Source of the DNA: Endozoicomonas elysicola
GTDB taxonomy: Bacteria > Pseudomonadota > Gammaproteobacteria > Pseudomonadales > Endozoicomonadaceae
Length of the DNA: 64,000 nucleotides
NCBI RefSeq assembly: GCF_000710775.1
Contig: NZ_JOJP01000001.1
Coordinates: 1,875,825-1,939,824, forward strand
Reading direction: 5' to 3'
In this document: one piece after another, positions 19,148 to 26,611 of the stretch
Position numbering within the stretch: the first letter of the stretch is position 1
How the letters are laid out: each line of letters opens with the position of its first letter
Position numbers and translations under genes: made by a program
The notes under the pieces: generated by a model
Database searches by the model: none
Seen by the model: the letters and a program-made list of their open reading frames with translations, nothing else
What the model was told of the DNA's origin: nothing

Positions 19148-19365
19148 GGGTTAATGCCCGTTTGCATTGAGGTTTCATCGGTGAATCGTTTATCGTTTTT
19201 GGTATCTTTGAGAAAACCTCTGGCAGCCCCTCTGGTTTTTTTCACAATCGTAATATGCCCGTGATTATCAATATAACTTTCGTATTCATCGCCCGGAGCC
19301 AGTCCCGCTAACCGGCACTGTTCAGCGGGCAGGGTAATTTGTCTTTTGGCACTGATGATTGGCAT
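19144..19365 (-). CDS. vapB: VapB-type AbrB/SpoVT antitoxin
   Basis: 73 residues. The N-terminal half is a swapped-hairpin AbrB domain: MPIISAKRQITLPAEQCR, a glycine-rich turn LAPGDEY, then a second strand pair ending ITIVKK. The C-terminal tail (GFLKDTKNDKRFTDE) would wrap the toxin. The pair probably represses its own promoter just upstream of 19365, where TTTACTTTTAAACAAAAAG-type sequence forms a small dyad (TTTACTTT...AAAGTAAA at 19378-19401). Confidence 0.85.
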   Translation of the reverse strand: MPIISAKRQITLPAEQCRLAGLAPGDEYESYIDNHGHITIVKKTRGAARGFLKDTKNDKRFTDETSMQTGINP

Positions 19366-19379
19366 AACAGGGTCCTCTT

Positions 19380-19400
19380 TACTTTTTGTTTAAAAGTAAA
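19380..19400. promoter_or_regulatory. Dyad upstream of vapBC, possible autoregulatory operator
   Basis: TACTTTT, TGTTTA, then AAAAGTA form an almost perfect inverted repeat just upstream of the vapB start. Its position fits an AbrB-type operator for VapB/VapBC autorepression. The dyad is seen; the function is inferred. Confidence 0.5.
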
Positions 19401-19494
19401 GATAGGTGCGACTGTTAAAAGGGTCAAGTATTGCTGGGGGGGAAATGGGTCATTCGACGGGTTTAATGGTTGCGGTTATGATGTACGTCCCATA

Positions 19495-19590
19495 TTTAAG
19501 CTTGCATTTGTGCGACCGCCAAGGATGGCGGAAGTGTCGAACATGCAGGAGCATTTTTCGACCCTTTGTGATCTTCGTGGTTTCGAGTTT
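19495..19590 (-). repeat. Composite repeat (type B within type A), inverted copy
   Basis: Read on the minus strand this stretch has ACCACGAAGATCACAAAGGG, then TGCTCCTGCATG, CTTCCGCCATCCTTGGCGG and TCGCACAAA. The same order of modules occurs on the plus strand at 24505-24580 and 26409-26485. It shows that the two repeat types travel together. Confidence 0.65.
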
Positions 19591-19648
19591 TACCAACTTC
19601 GCCCGCAGCCCTTGCGAGAGCGTCGACTAATCGATTAATGTTGAATTT

Positions 19649-20053
19649 ATGAATAAACCATCAAGCCAAATCCCATGGAAAGGGTTGTTGTTTGTTGCCA
19701 TCTTATTACTATGCACTGTGATGGCACTGATTCCCGGTGCAATGGATCCCACCGGTTTCCTGAATGATAAATTCAAGCATGCAGTTACCTTTTTCTCGCT
19801 GGCACTGATGCTTGATTGCCTGGCTTTCCCTACTGCGAGGTTTGTTGTCTTAAAGCCATTAGGATTATTTATGTTTGGTATATTGCTGGAGGTACTGCAG
19901 AATCATGTTGGTTACCGGCAGGGTAACACTGGCGATTTAACGGATATCTTATCGAACCTGATCGGTATCAGTGGCTACTTCCTTATGGCTGCTGTTGTCA
20001 GGTATTTCCTCAGGCCTGACCCGGAAGCTTTACCAGGGACCGGTGAGGTTTAA
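19649..20053 (+). CDS. VanZ-like membrane protein
   Basis: 134 residues with four hydrophobic segments. The N-terminal segment is followed by NDKFKHAVTFFSLALMLD, the VanZ-family DKxxHxxxF motif, and the C-terminal half has a GILLEVLQ...GNTGDLTDILSNLIGI motif also typical of VanZ-like proteins. Such proteins are frequent near exopolysaccharide genes; their biochemical role is not settled. It is the first gene of a co-directional group that includes the ligase-like gene. Confidence 0.75.
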   Translation: MNKPSSQIPWKGLLFVAILLLCTVMALIPGAMDPTGFLNDKFKHAVTFFSLALMLDCLAFPTARFVVLKPLGLFMFGILLEVLQNHVGYRQGNTGDLTDILSNLIGISGYFLMAAVVRYFLRPDPEALPGTGEV

Positions 20054-20081
20054 CGAGTCTGTCGGACTTTTTCCCGTATGG

Positions 20082-20186
20082 TTGGTTAAGCTCAGGCTTC
20101 TGGGTGCGTTATCTATTGTTGCTTTTCTCCTGTCTTCGGTATTATTACCCGCGCTCTTATTTTCACTGGGCCTGAACCCGTTTTAA
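20082..20186 (+). CDS. Possible 34-residue membrane peptide
   Basis: A TTG start at 20082 gives VKLRLLGALSIVAFLLSSVL and then LPALLFSLGLNPF, a basic N-terminus plus one membrane helix. It fits exactly between the VanZ-like gene and the ligase-like gene on the same strand. The non-ATG start and tiny size make it uncertain; it could equally be chance. Confidence 0.3.
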   Translation: MVKLRLLGALSIVAFLLSSVLLPALLFSLGLNPF

Positions 20187-20197
20187 GGATTACTGCC

Positions 20198-21619
20198 TTG
20201 TCCATATCGGATAGCCGTTTTAGCCGTATTCTGTTTTATTGCCTCTTGCTGATTATTGCCTGGCTACCCTTGCCTTATGGCAGTAAACCCGAATGGGCTA
20301 TGGGTATTTTGCAAGTGAGTATTTTCATGCTGTCAGCCGTTTGGCTGGTGGGCTATGGTGTTGGGCAATTGTCGGTTACAACGGCCTTTCGAAAAGGTAT
20401 ACCGGTGGTTGTCGGGCTGGTTCTGGTGGCTTTTTGGGTGTGGATTCAGTCATTGCCTTTGCCTGCTCATATTGTTCAGCAGTTATCACCAGAGGCATGG
20501 GCCATTCAGCTTGAAGCGGCACATGCTTTGAGTCTGGCAGTGCCGGAATACCTTTATCTTTCTCTTGATCCTTTTGCATCTCAGGTGCATGCACTGTTAT
20601 CGCTGGCATATGCTCTGTTGTTTGCTTTGGTACTGCTACTGGTCAATAACCCTAAACGGTTACGGGTAATTGCCTGGGTGTTTGTGATTGCCGGTGCCTT
20701 TCAGGCATTGTTTGGCTCGTTGAGTACGCTTTCGGGGGCCGAGGTATTGCTGTTTGGCCCTAAAGAAACCGGGCAGGGGGTGGCTTCGGGCACATTTATT
20801 AACCGAAATAATTTTTCTGGCTGTCTGGAGATGACTCTGGCAGTGGGTATGGGGTTATTGCTGGGACAGCTGAATGAACGGCGGGCTCATGACTGGCAAG
20901 AGTTCTGGCGGCAAACGCTGCAAACCCTGTTGAGCAGCAAGGTGATATTAAGAACCGCCATTGCCATTATGGTGGTTGGCCTGGTGATGGGGCGTTCCCG
21001 CATGGGGAATACTGCATTCTTCTCCAGCTTGATGATTACCGGTGTTTTATACGTTATATGTCGTAAAAAACTTAGCCGTGGGGTGATCATCCTGTTTGTC
21101 AGTCTGTTTGTGATCGATACGATTATTGTCAGCCAGTGGTTTGGTCTGGAAGAGGTGGTTGAGCGGCTGGAAAGAACCAATGTTGAGATGGAAGCACGGA
21201 GTGATGTAAATCCGCAAACATTGGGTGCCATTCCTGATTTTTCATTGACCGGTTCCGGTGCGGGTAGTTTTTATACAACATTGCCTCAATATCACGATGG
21301 AACCTGGCGGGGATTTTTCGATCTGGCTCATAATGATTTTCTGCAATTTCCACTGGAGTTTGGCCTGCCTGCTGCTGCCTTGTTGGCATTGATGGTTTTG
21401 CTTTCCATCTGGCAGGCGGTTCAGGCGATGCGTCTGCGGCGCAATTTGTTAATGGTTGGTATGGGGTTTTCGTCGTTTATGGGAGTGTTGGCCATTATGA
21501 TTCACTCCTCCGTCGATTTTAATCTTCAGATTCCTTCGAACGCCGCGTATTTTATCTGCATGATGGCGCTGGCGTGGTTGGCAAGGTATTTACCTACAGT
21601 AGGTCGAGTTCGCGGGTAA
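20198..21619 (+). CDS. O-antigen ligase/polymerase superfamily membrane protein
   Basis: 473 residues, about eleven hydrophobic segments, with a long periplasmic loop in the last third. The Wzy_C-type motif GTFINRNNFSGCLEM, the loop TLGAIPDFSLTGSGAGSF and the HNDFLQFPLEFGLPAA block match the Wzy_C/WaaL family, including the conserved H-N-D-x-L-Q. It starts at TTG 20198 after AAGGATTACTGCC. It may ligate the finished glycan or polymerise a second exopolysaccharide; a separate Wzy already lies at 4441. Confidence 0.78.
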   Translation: MSISDSRFSRILFYCLLLIIAWLPLPYGSKPEWAMGILQVSIFMLSAVWLVGYGVGQLSVTTAFRKGIPVVVGLVLVAFWVWIQSLPLPAHIVQQLSPEAWAIQLEAAHALSLAVPEYLYLSLDPFASQVHALLSLAYALLFALVLLLVNNPKRLRVIAWVFVIAGAFQALFGSLSTLSGAEVLLFGPKETGQGVASGTFINRNNFSGCLEMTLAVGMGLLLGQLNERRAHDWQEFWRQTLQTLLSSKVILRTAIAIMVVGLVMGRSRMGNTAFFSSLMITGVLYVICRKKLSRGVIILFVSLFVIDTIIVSQWFGLEEVVERLERTNVEMEARSDVNPQTLGAIPDFSLTGSGAGSFYTTLPQYHDGTWRGFFDLAHNDFLQFPLEFGLPAAALLALMVLLSIWQAVQAMRLRRNLLMVGMGFSSFMGVLAIMIHSSVDFNLQIPSNAAYFICMMALAWLARYLPTVGRVRG

Positions 21620-21629
21620 AAGATTTTTT

Positions 21630-21830
21630 TGAACCACAAAGAGCACGAAGATCATAAAGGATAAGATAAGCTTTTCTTCTTTTTTCATTCTCTGTGGGTT
21701 TTCTGGTCTTCGTGGCTTAGAAGCCCGGAACCACAAAGAGCACGAAGACCACAAAGGAAAAGATAAGATTTTTCTTTTTTTTCTTTCTCTGTGTACTTTG
21801 TGGTCTTCGTGGTTCACGGTTTTTAAGGCT
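21630..21830. repeat. Two tandem type A palindromic repeats
   Basis: Two successive imperfect inverted repeats, 21632-21725 and 21729-21822. Each begins GAACCACAAAGAGCACGAAG, passes through GATAAGAT/CTTTT and ends with the complementary GTGGTCTTCGTGG-type arm. They would form long hairpins between the ligase-like gene and the convergent protease gene and may act as a bidirectional terminator. Confidence 0.8.
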
Positions 21831-21837
21831 CTTGATT

Positions 21838-22410
21838 TCAGTGTCTGAGTGCAATATCTCCATCTGGCTGGCAGCCATTCAGCAGGTATTTCTGTGAGGT
21901 ATCAATCACTGCAAGACTATCCAGGGTATTACGCCCCAGAAGAATACTCTGGGGAAAACGGGATCGGGACGTGAGGCTGAACTCGGTGGTGGTTTTAACA
22001 TTGCCCAGTTCAATAGTTGCTTCGATCACCGGCCGTTTTTGTGGTTTCCCTGCATGGGTTTGTACCAGAATGTATCGCTTGATGGGCTTGAGCAGCGTAA
22101 TTTCTCTGCCATTTTTACCTCGTTCAGTCAGGATTTTAAATCGCACCCAGAGTACCCCGTTGGGCATGGGTTTGATGGTAATATCGCGAGCGTCCATGGA
22201 TGAGGTGGTTGAGCCTGAATCAATTAAGGCCGTGAGCTGAGTATCAAATTGATGATCGATGCGGGTAACGTTTTCATGGTGCCCAAATAGATAGCGATCA
22301 CCAATTCGACATTGTTTCAGAGAGCTGTCTGCCAGTAGCTGAAACGGCATTAGCACTAACGCGAGAAATAGGGTGACACCGGTAAACCGGAGCCCTGGAG
22401 AATACAGCAT
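21838..22410 (-). CDS. Exported retropepsin-like protease (RimB/PF05618 family)
   Basis: About 190 residues. A signal peptide (YSPGLRFTGVTLFLALVLM, then PFQLLADS) is followed by a domain with ALIDSGSTTSSMDARDI, the D-[ST]-G aspartic-protease triad, and ILLGRNTLDSL near the C-terminus. This family is often annotated as ATP-dependent zinc protease, but the motif is that of a retropepsin fold. The ATG at 22410 is preferred because GGAGGA lies about six bases upstream. Substrate and role are unknown. Confidence 0.75.
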   Translation of the reverse strand: MLYSPGLRFTGVTLFLALVLMPFQLLADSSLKQCRIGDRYLFGHHENVTRIDHQFDTQLTALIDSGSTTSSMDARDITIKPMPNGVLWVRFKILTERGKNGREITLLKPIKRYILVQTHAGKPQKRPVIEATIELGNVKTTTEFSLTSRSRFPQSILLGRNTLDSLAVIDTSQKYLLNGCQPDGDIALRH

Positions 22411-22609
22411 GACTTCCTCCATGAAGGTACTGCTTAACTAAATCCTTCTCTTTATATTTGTAGCTGCTGGGGATAGGCTGAGCCGATTTAATGCAGATTG
22501 CTGGTGGTTAATGACGGTTTTCCGGCTAACTCATCCGTGTGTGAGTGTTATGAGCGCTGCATTGCCATGATTCTGTTGCCAAAATATGTCTATTGAGGGC
22601 GTGGTTCTC

Positions 22610-22870
22610 ATGAAAAAGTGGGTGCCTGGGTGGGATATCCCCCTGATTATGTTGGTGCTGGCGGTGGAAGTGCTGTTGATTAACACCCTTTCCGGGCCAG
22701 ATAATGCGCCGTTGAGCTTAAGTATTGTGGATGCGGTGGGCAGTATTGCCTTTGTGTTTACGTACTTTCATGTTCCGGTTCCTGTCGCATTGTTTTTGAC
22801 AGGCGTCATGCTGCTGATTCCTGCATGTTTGCTGACGCTATTGATTCGTCGCTTACTGTCCAGAAGCTGA
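22610..22870 (+). CDS. Small inner-membrane protein, unknown
   Basis: 86 residues from the ATG at 22610 (an alternative ATG eight codons earlier lacks a ribosome site). Two to three hydrophobic segments: IPLIMLVLAVEVLLINTL, IVDAVGSIAFVFTYF and PVALFLTGVMLLIPACLLTLL, ending in a basic RRLLSRS. No family is recognised. It lies on the same strand as the phosphatase gene that follows after 40 bases and may share its transcript. Confidence 0.55.
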   Translation: MKKWVPGWDIPLIMLVLAVEVLLINTLSGPDNAPLSLSIVDAVGSIAFVFTYFHVPVPVALFLTGVMLLIPACLLTLLIRRLLSRS

Positions 22871-22910
22871 GCGCTTGGTTCGCCTGTAACTTAATGATTT
22901 ATATGACTAA

Positions 22911-23645
22911 ATGATTGATATCCACAACCATGTAATTCCCGGCATTGACGATGGCGCTGATAGTCTGGAGCAGGCGCTGGCCATGCTGGAGCTGGCTCAG
23001 GCCGATGGCATCCAGAAGCTGGTGTGTACGCCTCATATGCACCCTGGTCGTTTTGAAAATAATGTGGGAACGATACGCCCGGCATTTACTGGGTTACAGA
23101 AACAGGCGGCAGAGGCAGGGCTGACTATCGAGCTGGCTATGGCCGCAGAAGTGCGTTTCAGCGATGAGATGATGTTTCAGCTTCGCAAGGATGAAATTCC
23201 GATGATTGGTCAGTGGGATAGTTACCAATGTCTGTTATTGGAGATGCCCCACCAACGCATTCCTGTGGGTATGGAACAGATGTTGGACTGGCTTCAGAAG
23301 AGGGAGGTGCGGGTAGTAATTGCTCACCCGGAGCGGAATAAAGAGCTGATGTCTTACCCTGAGCGTGTATTGCCATTTATTGATCGGGGGGCTTTGTTGC
23401 AGCTGACGGCGGGTTCGGTGGCAGGTCTGTTTGGGGAAAAGGCGGAAACCACGGCCCGTTGGTTTGTGGATCGTGGGCTGGTGCATTTTGTGGCTTCGGA
23501 TGCTCATCATCCGGTGCGTCGTCCACCGGCCATGGCGCTGGCGGCCAGAACGTTGAGCCAATGGGTTGGAAGCGAGCAGTGTGCTCAGCTGACAAGCGAG
23601 AATCCGGATAAGTTGACACAGTGCCTTTTTGGTGATGCCTTATGA
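22911..23645 (+). CDS. PHP-type tyrosine-protein phosphatase (CpsB/YwqE-like)
   Basis: 244 residues. The N-terminus IDIHNHVIPGIDDGADSLEQ carries the PHP metal-binding H-x-H and the IDDG loop of CpsB/Wzb-like manganese-dependent tyrosine phosphatases. VCTPHMHPG, IAHPERN and FVASDAHHPVRRPP provide the remaining metal ligands. In capsule systems the enzyme dephosphorylates the chain-length tyrosine kinase, though no such kinase is in the window. It overlaps the next gene by four bases. Confidence 0.88.
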   Translation: MIDIHNHVIPGIDDGADSLEQALAMLELAQADGIQKLVCTPHMHPGRFENNVGTIRPAFTGLQKQAAEAGLTIELAMAAEVRFSDEMMFQLRKDEIPMIGQWDSYQCLLLEMPHQRIPVGMEQMLDWLQKREVRVVIAHPERNKELMSYPERVLPFIDRGALLQLTAGSVAGLFGEKAETTARWFVDRGLVHFVASDAHHPVRRPPAMALAARTLSQWVGSEQCAQLTSENPDKLTQCLFGDAL

Positions 23646-24259
23646 AACGTTCGTTATCCTGGCGGCGTGCTTTGCTTATTCTACCGCTTGTGCTGGTGCT
23701 GTGTCTGGCCATTTCTCAGGCGTTTAGTTTGCTCCGTTCTGAGGTGGGGCGTTACCAGACAGAGCTGTTTGTTGATCACTGGCAGAAGGAAACTGCAGTC
23801 AACAACAGTTTTCTTATAGAACCTTCCGAGCTAGACATTGCTCTCAAGGGGGTGGATAGCGCCATACGTCAAATGCCAGGTAATCCTGCGTTGTATGTTT
23901 TGAAGGCACGAGTTCTTGAACGGGGCAGGCTTTCCGGTATCGCCAGGGATAATCATGCTGAGCTGGATGCCTGGCAGAAGGCGGTAGTATTAAGGCCATC
24001 CTGGCCTTACAGCTGGAGTGATTATGCCCGAGCCCGTTCCCAGTATTCTCTGATCGACTCGCAGTTTGAGGCTGCATTACTGCGCGCCAGCGAGCTTGGA
24101 CCATGGGAGCCTCGTGTTCTGGAAAACAGTGCGGTATTGGGGTTTCACTATCGGGGCTGGTTGAGTAATGAACTGCAGGCAGAATTGGATAACAGTTATC
24201 AGAAACTGGTTAAGCTTGCCCCTCATCGTGCCCGACAGATAGCGCAGCAGTATCAATGA
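23642..24259 (+). CDS. Membrane-anchored TPR-like protein of polysaccharide locus
   Basis: 205 residues. A single N-terminal membrane anchor (ALLILPLVLVLCLAISQAF) precedes a helical periplasmic domain with TPR-like spacing: PGNPALYVLKARVLERG, LDAWQKAVVLRPSWPYSWSD and ASELGPWEPRVLENSAV. It resembles the VpsP-type accessory proteins of exopolysaccharide loci, from memory. It overlaps the phosphatase gene by four bases, so the two are co-translated. A structural or regulatory role in export is inferred. Confidence 0.55.
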   Translation: MKRSLSWRRALLILPLVLVLCLAISQAFSLLRSEVGRYQTELFVDHWQKETAVNNSFLIEPSELDIALKGVDSAIRQMPGNPALYVLKARVLERGRLSGIARDNHAELDAWQKAVVLRPSWPYSWSDYARARSQYSLIDSQFEAALLRASELGPWEPRVLENSAVLGFHYRGWLSNELQAELDNSYQKLVKLAPHRARQIAQQYQ

Positions 24260-24267
24260 GATTTTGA

Positions 24268-24383
24268 TTGAACCACAGAGGTTTTAAAAGCTTTTGAACC
24301 ACAAAGGCCACAAAGCACACGAAGAAAAGAAAAAGGCTTATCTTTCTTTGTGAACTTTGCGGCCTTCGTGGTTCAAAAAATCT
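24268..24383. repeat. Type A palindromic repeat
   Basis: GAACCACAAAGGCCACAAAG is followed by GAAGAAAAGAAAAAGG and the complementary right arm CTTTGCGGCCTTCGTGGTTC. A truncated copy of the left arm (AACCACAGAGGTTTTAAAAG) sits just before it. Confidence 0.75.
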
Positions 24384-24387
24384 TGCC

Positions 24388-24482
24388 CCCGTTCCCATGC
24401 TCTGCGTGGGGATGATACCCTTTGGCTTTGGTATCTCAGGAAAGTCCGGTATGCATTCCCACGGAGGATCGTGGGAACGAAG
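24388..24482. repeat. GTTCCCA-type palindromic repeat
   Basis: CGTTCCCATGCTCTGCGTGG at the left and TCCCACGGAGGATCGTGGGA with ACG at the right form a long inverted repeat around GGTATCTCAGGAAAGTCCGGTATGCA. This CGTTCCCACGCTCTGCGTGG class is a common dispersed intergenic element in gammaproteobacterial genomes. It is distinct from the ACCACAAAG type on both sides. Confidence 0.75.
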
Positions 24483-24504
24483 TTAGAGATCCTAAGAGCT
24501 TTTT

Positions 24505-24645
24505 AACCACAAAGGGCACCGGTAATTGCTTCTGCATTAACGGCACTTCCGCCATTCTTGGCGGTCGCACGAAGGCAAAGATAAGCTTTTTCTTTTCTTA
24601 GTGATCTTTGTGCTCTTTGTGGTTCAAAAAATCTTATCTTTTCCT
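24505..24645. repeat. Composite type A/B repeat
   Basis: A left type A arm AACCACAAAGGGCACC runs directly into type B: GGTAATTGCTTCTGCATTAA, then CACTTCCGCCATTCTTGGCGG and TCGCAC. The type A sequence resumes with GAAGGCAAAGATAAGC and the right arm TGATCTTTGTGCTCTTTGTGG. The junctions are the same as in the copy at 26400. Confidence 0.8.
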
Positions 24646-24661
24646 CTTTTGTGAAAAAGAC

Positions 24662-25864
24662 TCAGAGGTCTTTATGGGGGCCAAATACTTCATAGTGGAG
24701 GCGGTCTTCAGTCACTCCCCAGCTTTGCAGCGATTTTTTCACCATCGCCATATACCCCAGGGGACCACAGAAGTAGTAGTGGGCGCCGGGCAGGTCTATC
24801 TTTTTGCGGATCAGTTCCAGGTCCGTCTTCCCAGCATGGTGATATCCAGAACAAGCACCGGTTGGCTCGTCGTAAAACAGAATCTGTTCTATGTTATCAC
24901 TCTGCTCTGTATGCTCCCTGACATGCTGATCAAAAGCGTGAACCCTGCTATTCATTGCACCATGAACATAAATGATCGGTTGTTGATGCCCCTGATGGAC
25001 CAAACTGTTCAGCATACTCAGCATGGGGGTTTGGCCGACGCCGCCACTGAGTAGTACAACCGGCGCTTCGGAGCGAGGGTTCAGATAGAAGTCTCCGCTC
25101 GGTGGACACAATTCCACAATATCATTTATATGTACATTGTCGTGCAGGTGATGGGAGATCATGCCCTGAGTTTCTCCTTTCCCCTCACGTTTTACCGAGA
25201 TGCGATAGCTTCGGCCATTGGGGGCATCAGAAAGGCTGTATTGACGAATGCAGCGATGTTCTGATTGTTCCGGGTGCAGGTAGATGCCAATGTATTGCCC
25301 GGGCTGGTAATCGGCTACCGGTAAACCATCCACCGGTTCAAAATAGAAGGAAGTGATCAGCTCACTTTCCTGTACTTTGTTCACCACTTTGAACTCACGG
25401 GTTCCCCGCCAGCCACCTTCAGCCAGTTCACTCTCCCGATAAATTCCTTCCTCAACTTCGATAAATAATGCGGCGAGAAAGCCATAAGCCTCTCTCCACG
25501 CATTAAGTATCTCATCCGTTGCTGCATCCCCCAGAACATGAGTCACTGCTTCGAGCAGGTGTTTACCTACGATTGGGTATTGTTCAGGCAGGATATTAAA
25601 GCTGGCGTGTTTGTGGGCAATTCGTTGTACGGCTGCGGTTAGAACGCCCAGGTTGTCGATATTGGCAGCGTAGGCATAGACGGCATTGGCCAGAGCCGCC
25701 TGTTGGCGACCGGTTTTCTGGTTGGTGGCGTTGAAGATGTTCAGCAGTTCTGGATTCTGGCTGAACATCTGCTGGTAGAAGTGCCGGGTAATGGTTTCAC
25801 CATGTTCCGCGAGAACCGGGGCAGTGGCTTTGACGATTTGAATCGTTTGTTCACTCAGGCTCAT
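24662..25864 (-). CDS. hmp: Flavohaemoprotein nitric oxide dioxygenase
   Basis: Detoxifies nitric oxide to nitrate using O2, haem, FAD and NAD(P)H in the cytosol. 400 residues in three domains: globin (1-140; SLSEQTIQIVKATAPVLAEH, proximal histidine region NILPEQYPIVGKHLLEAV), FAD domain (RQYSLSDAP) and NAD domain (LLSGGVGQTPMLSML, YYFCGPLGYMAMVK). The start at 25864 matches family N-termini and has AGAGG upstream; in-frame codons further upstream would run over the NsrR operator. It is divergent from nsrR, which should repress it. Confidence 0.96.
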   Translation of the reverse strand: MSLSEQTIQIVKATAPVLAEHGETITRHFYQQMFSQNPELLNIFNATNQKTGRQQAALANAVYAYAANIDNLGVLTAAVQRIAHKHASFNILPEQYPIVGKHLLEAVTHVLGDAATDEILNAWREAYGFLAALFIEVEEGIYRESELAEGGWRGTREFKVVNKVQESELITSFYFEPVDGLPVADYQPGQYIGIYLHPEQSEHRCIRQYSLSDAPNGRSYRISVKREGKGETQGMISHHLHDNVHINDIVELCPPSGDFYLNPRSEAPVVLLSGGVGQTPMLSMLNSLVHQGHQQPIIYVHGAMNSRVHAFDQHVREHTEQSDNIEQILFYDEPTGACSGYHHAGKTDLELIRKKIDLPGAHYYFCGPLGYMAMVKKSLQSWGVTEDRLHYEVFGPHKDL

Positions 25865-25894
25865 AAAGCACCTCTTTCCATCGTAAATAAAAAC

Positions 25895-25911
25895 ATGCAT
25901 TTGAAATGCAT
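25895..25911. promoter_or_regulatory. NsrR operator
   Basis: ATGCATTT, G, AAATGCAT: a perfect 8-1-8 dyad in the hmp-nsrR divergent region, 31 bases upstream of hmp and 50 upstream of nsrR. It matches the known NsrR consensus (AAGATGC-type half-sites around a single central base). NO damage to the NsrR Fe-S cluster would release it and induce hmp. Confidence 0.9.
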
Positions 25912-25960
25912 TTAATAAAAGTGCATTCTAGTTACATCTTTCGCCCATGTCTATGCTTGA

Positions 25961-26389
25961 ATGAAACTGACCAAACACACCGATTATGCCCTTCGCATTT
26001 TGATGTATGCAGCCCTCCAGCCTGAAGGGCAACTGCTTTCTATCCAGGAAGTAACGGACACCTATGATTTATCACGGAATCATGTGATGAAGATTGTTCA
26101 GAAACTCGGGCATGAGGGTTATCTGAAAACCTTACGCGGAAAGGGTGGCGGGTTCACCCTGGGCAAACCGCCGGAAGACATTAATCTCGGTGAACTGGTG
26201 CTGTGTATGGAAACCACCATGAAAGTGGTGGAGTGTGATCAGCCGCTCTGTCGGATTTCGCCTGGGTGTGAATTAAAAGGGGTGCTTGCTGAGGCCGTGG
26301 CTGCATTCATGGCGGTATTGAACCGATACAGTCTGGCGGATTTGATAGGCAACCGGAAAGAGTTGATCAAGCTGCTGGCGATTGCTTGA
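25961..26389 (+). CDS. nsrR: NO-sensing Rrf2-family repressor NsrR
   Basis: 142 residues of the Rrf2 family: winged helix KLTKHTDYALRILMYAAL, recognition-helix region LSRNHVMKIVQKL, wing LRGKGGGFTLG. Three cysteines in the order C-x4-C-x5-C (C92, C97, C103; ECDQPLCRISPGC) match the Fe-S cluster ligands of NsrR. Divergent position from hmp and the perfect operator between them support the name strongly. Confidence 0.93.
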   Translation: MKLTKHTDYALRILMYAALQPEGQLLSIQEVTDTYDLSRNHVMKIVQKLGHEGYLKTLRGKGGGFTLGKPPEDINLGELVLCMETTMKVVECDQPLCRISPGCELKGVLAEAVAAFMAVLNRYSLADLIGNRKELIKLLAIA

Positions 26390-26399
26390 GAAATAAAAA

Positions 26400-26592
26400 A
26401 GACCTTTAAACCACGAAGAGCACCGGTAATTGCTCCTACATTACCCACAATTCCGCCATCCTTGGCGATCGCACAAAGATCACAAAGACAAAAAAAGCTT
26501 ATCTTTCTCTGTGAACTTTGTGATTTCTGTGGTTCAAAAAGTTTTAGTCTTTCCTTTGTGAGCTTTGTGCTCTTCGTTTCGTGGTTCCAAAA
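26400..26592. repeat. Composite type A/B repeat plus extra type A arms
   Basis: AACCACGAAGAGCACC runs into type B (GGTAATTGCTCCTACATTAC, AATTCCGCCATCCTTGGCG, ATCGCAC), then AAAGATCACAAAG and right arms TGAACTTTGTGATTTCTGTGG and GAGCTTTGTGCTCTTCG. It fills the gap between convergent nsrR and the DUF3426 gene, a likely bidirectional terminator. Confidence 0.8.
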
Positions 26593-26611
26593 AAGTCTTA
26601 ATCAGTCACAT

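Noticed and set aside
24608-25054. 148-residue plus frame opposite hmp
   Set aside because: It is the antisense shadow of the well-supported flavohaemoprotein gene.
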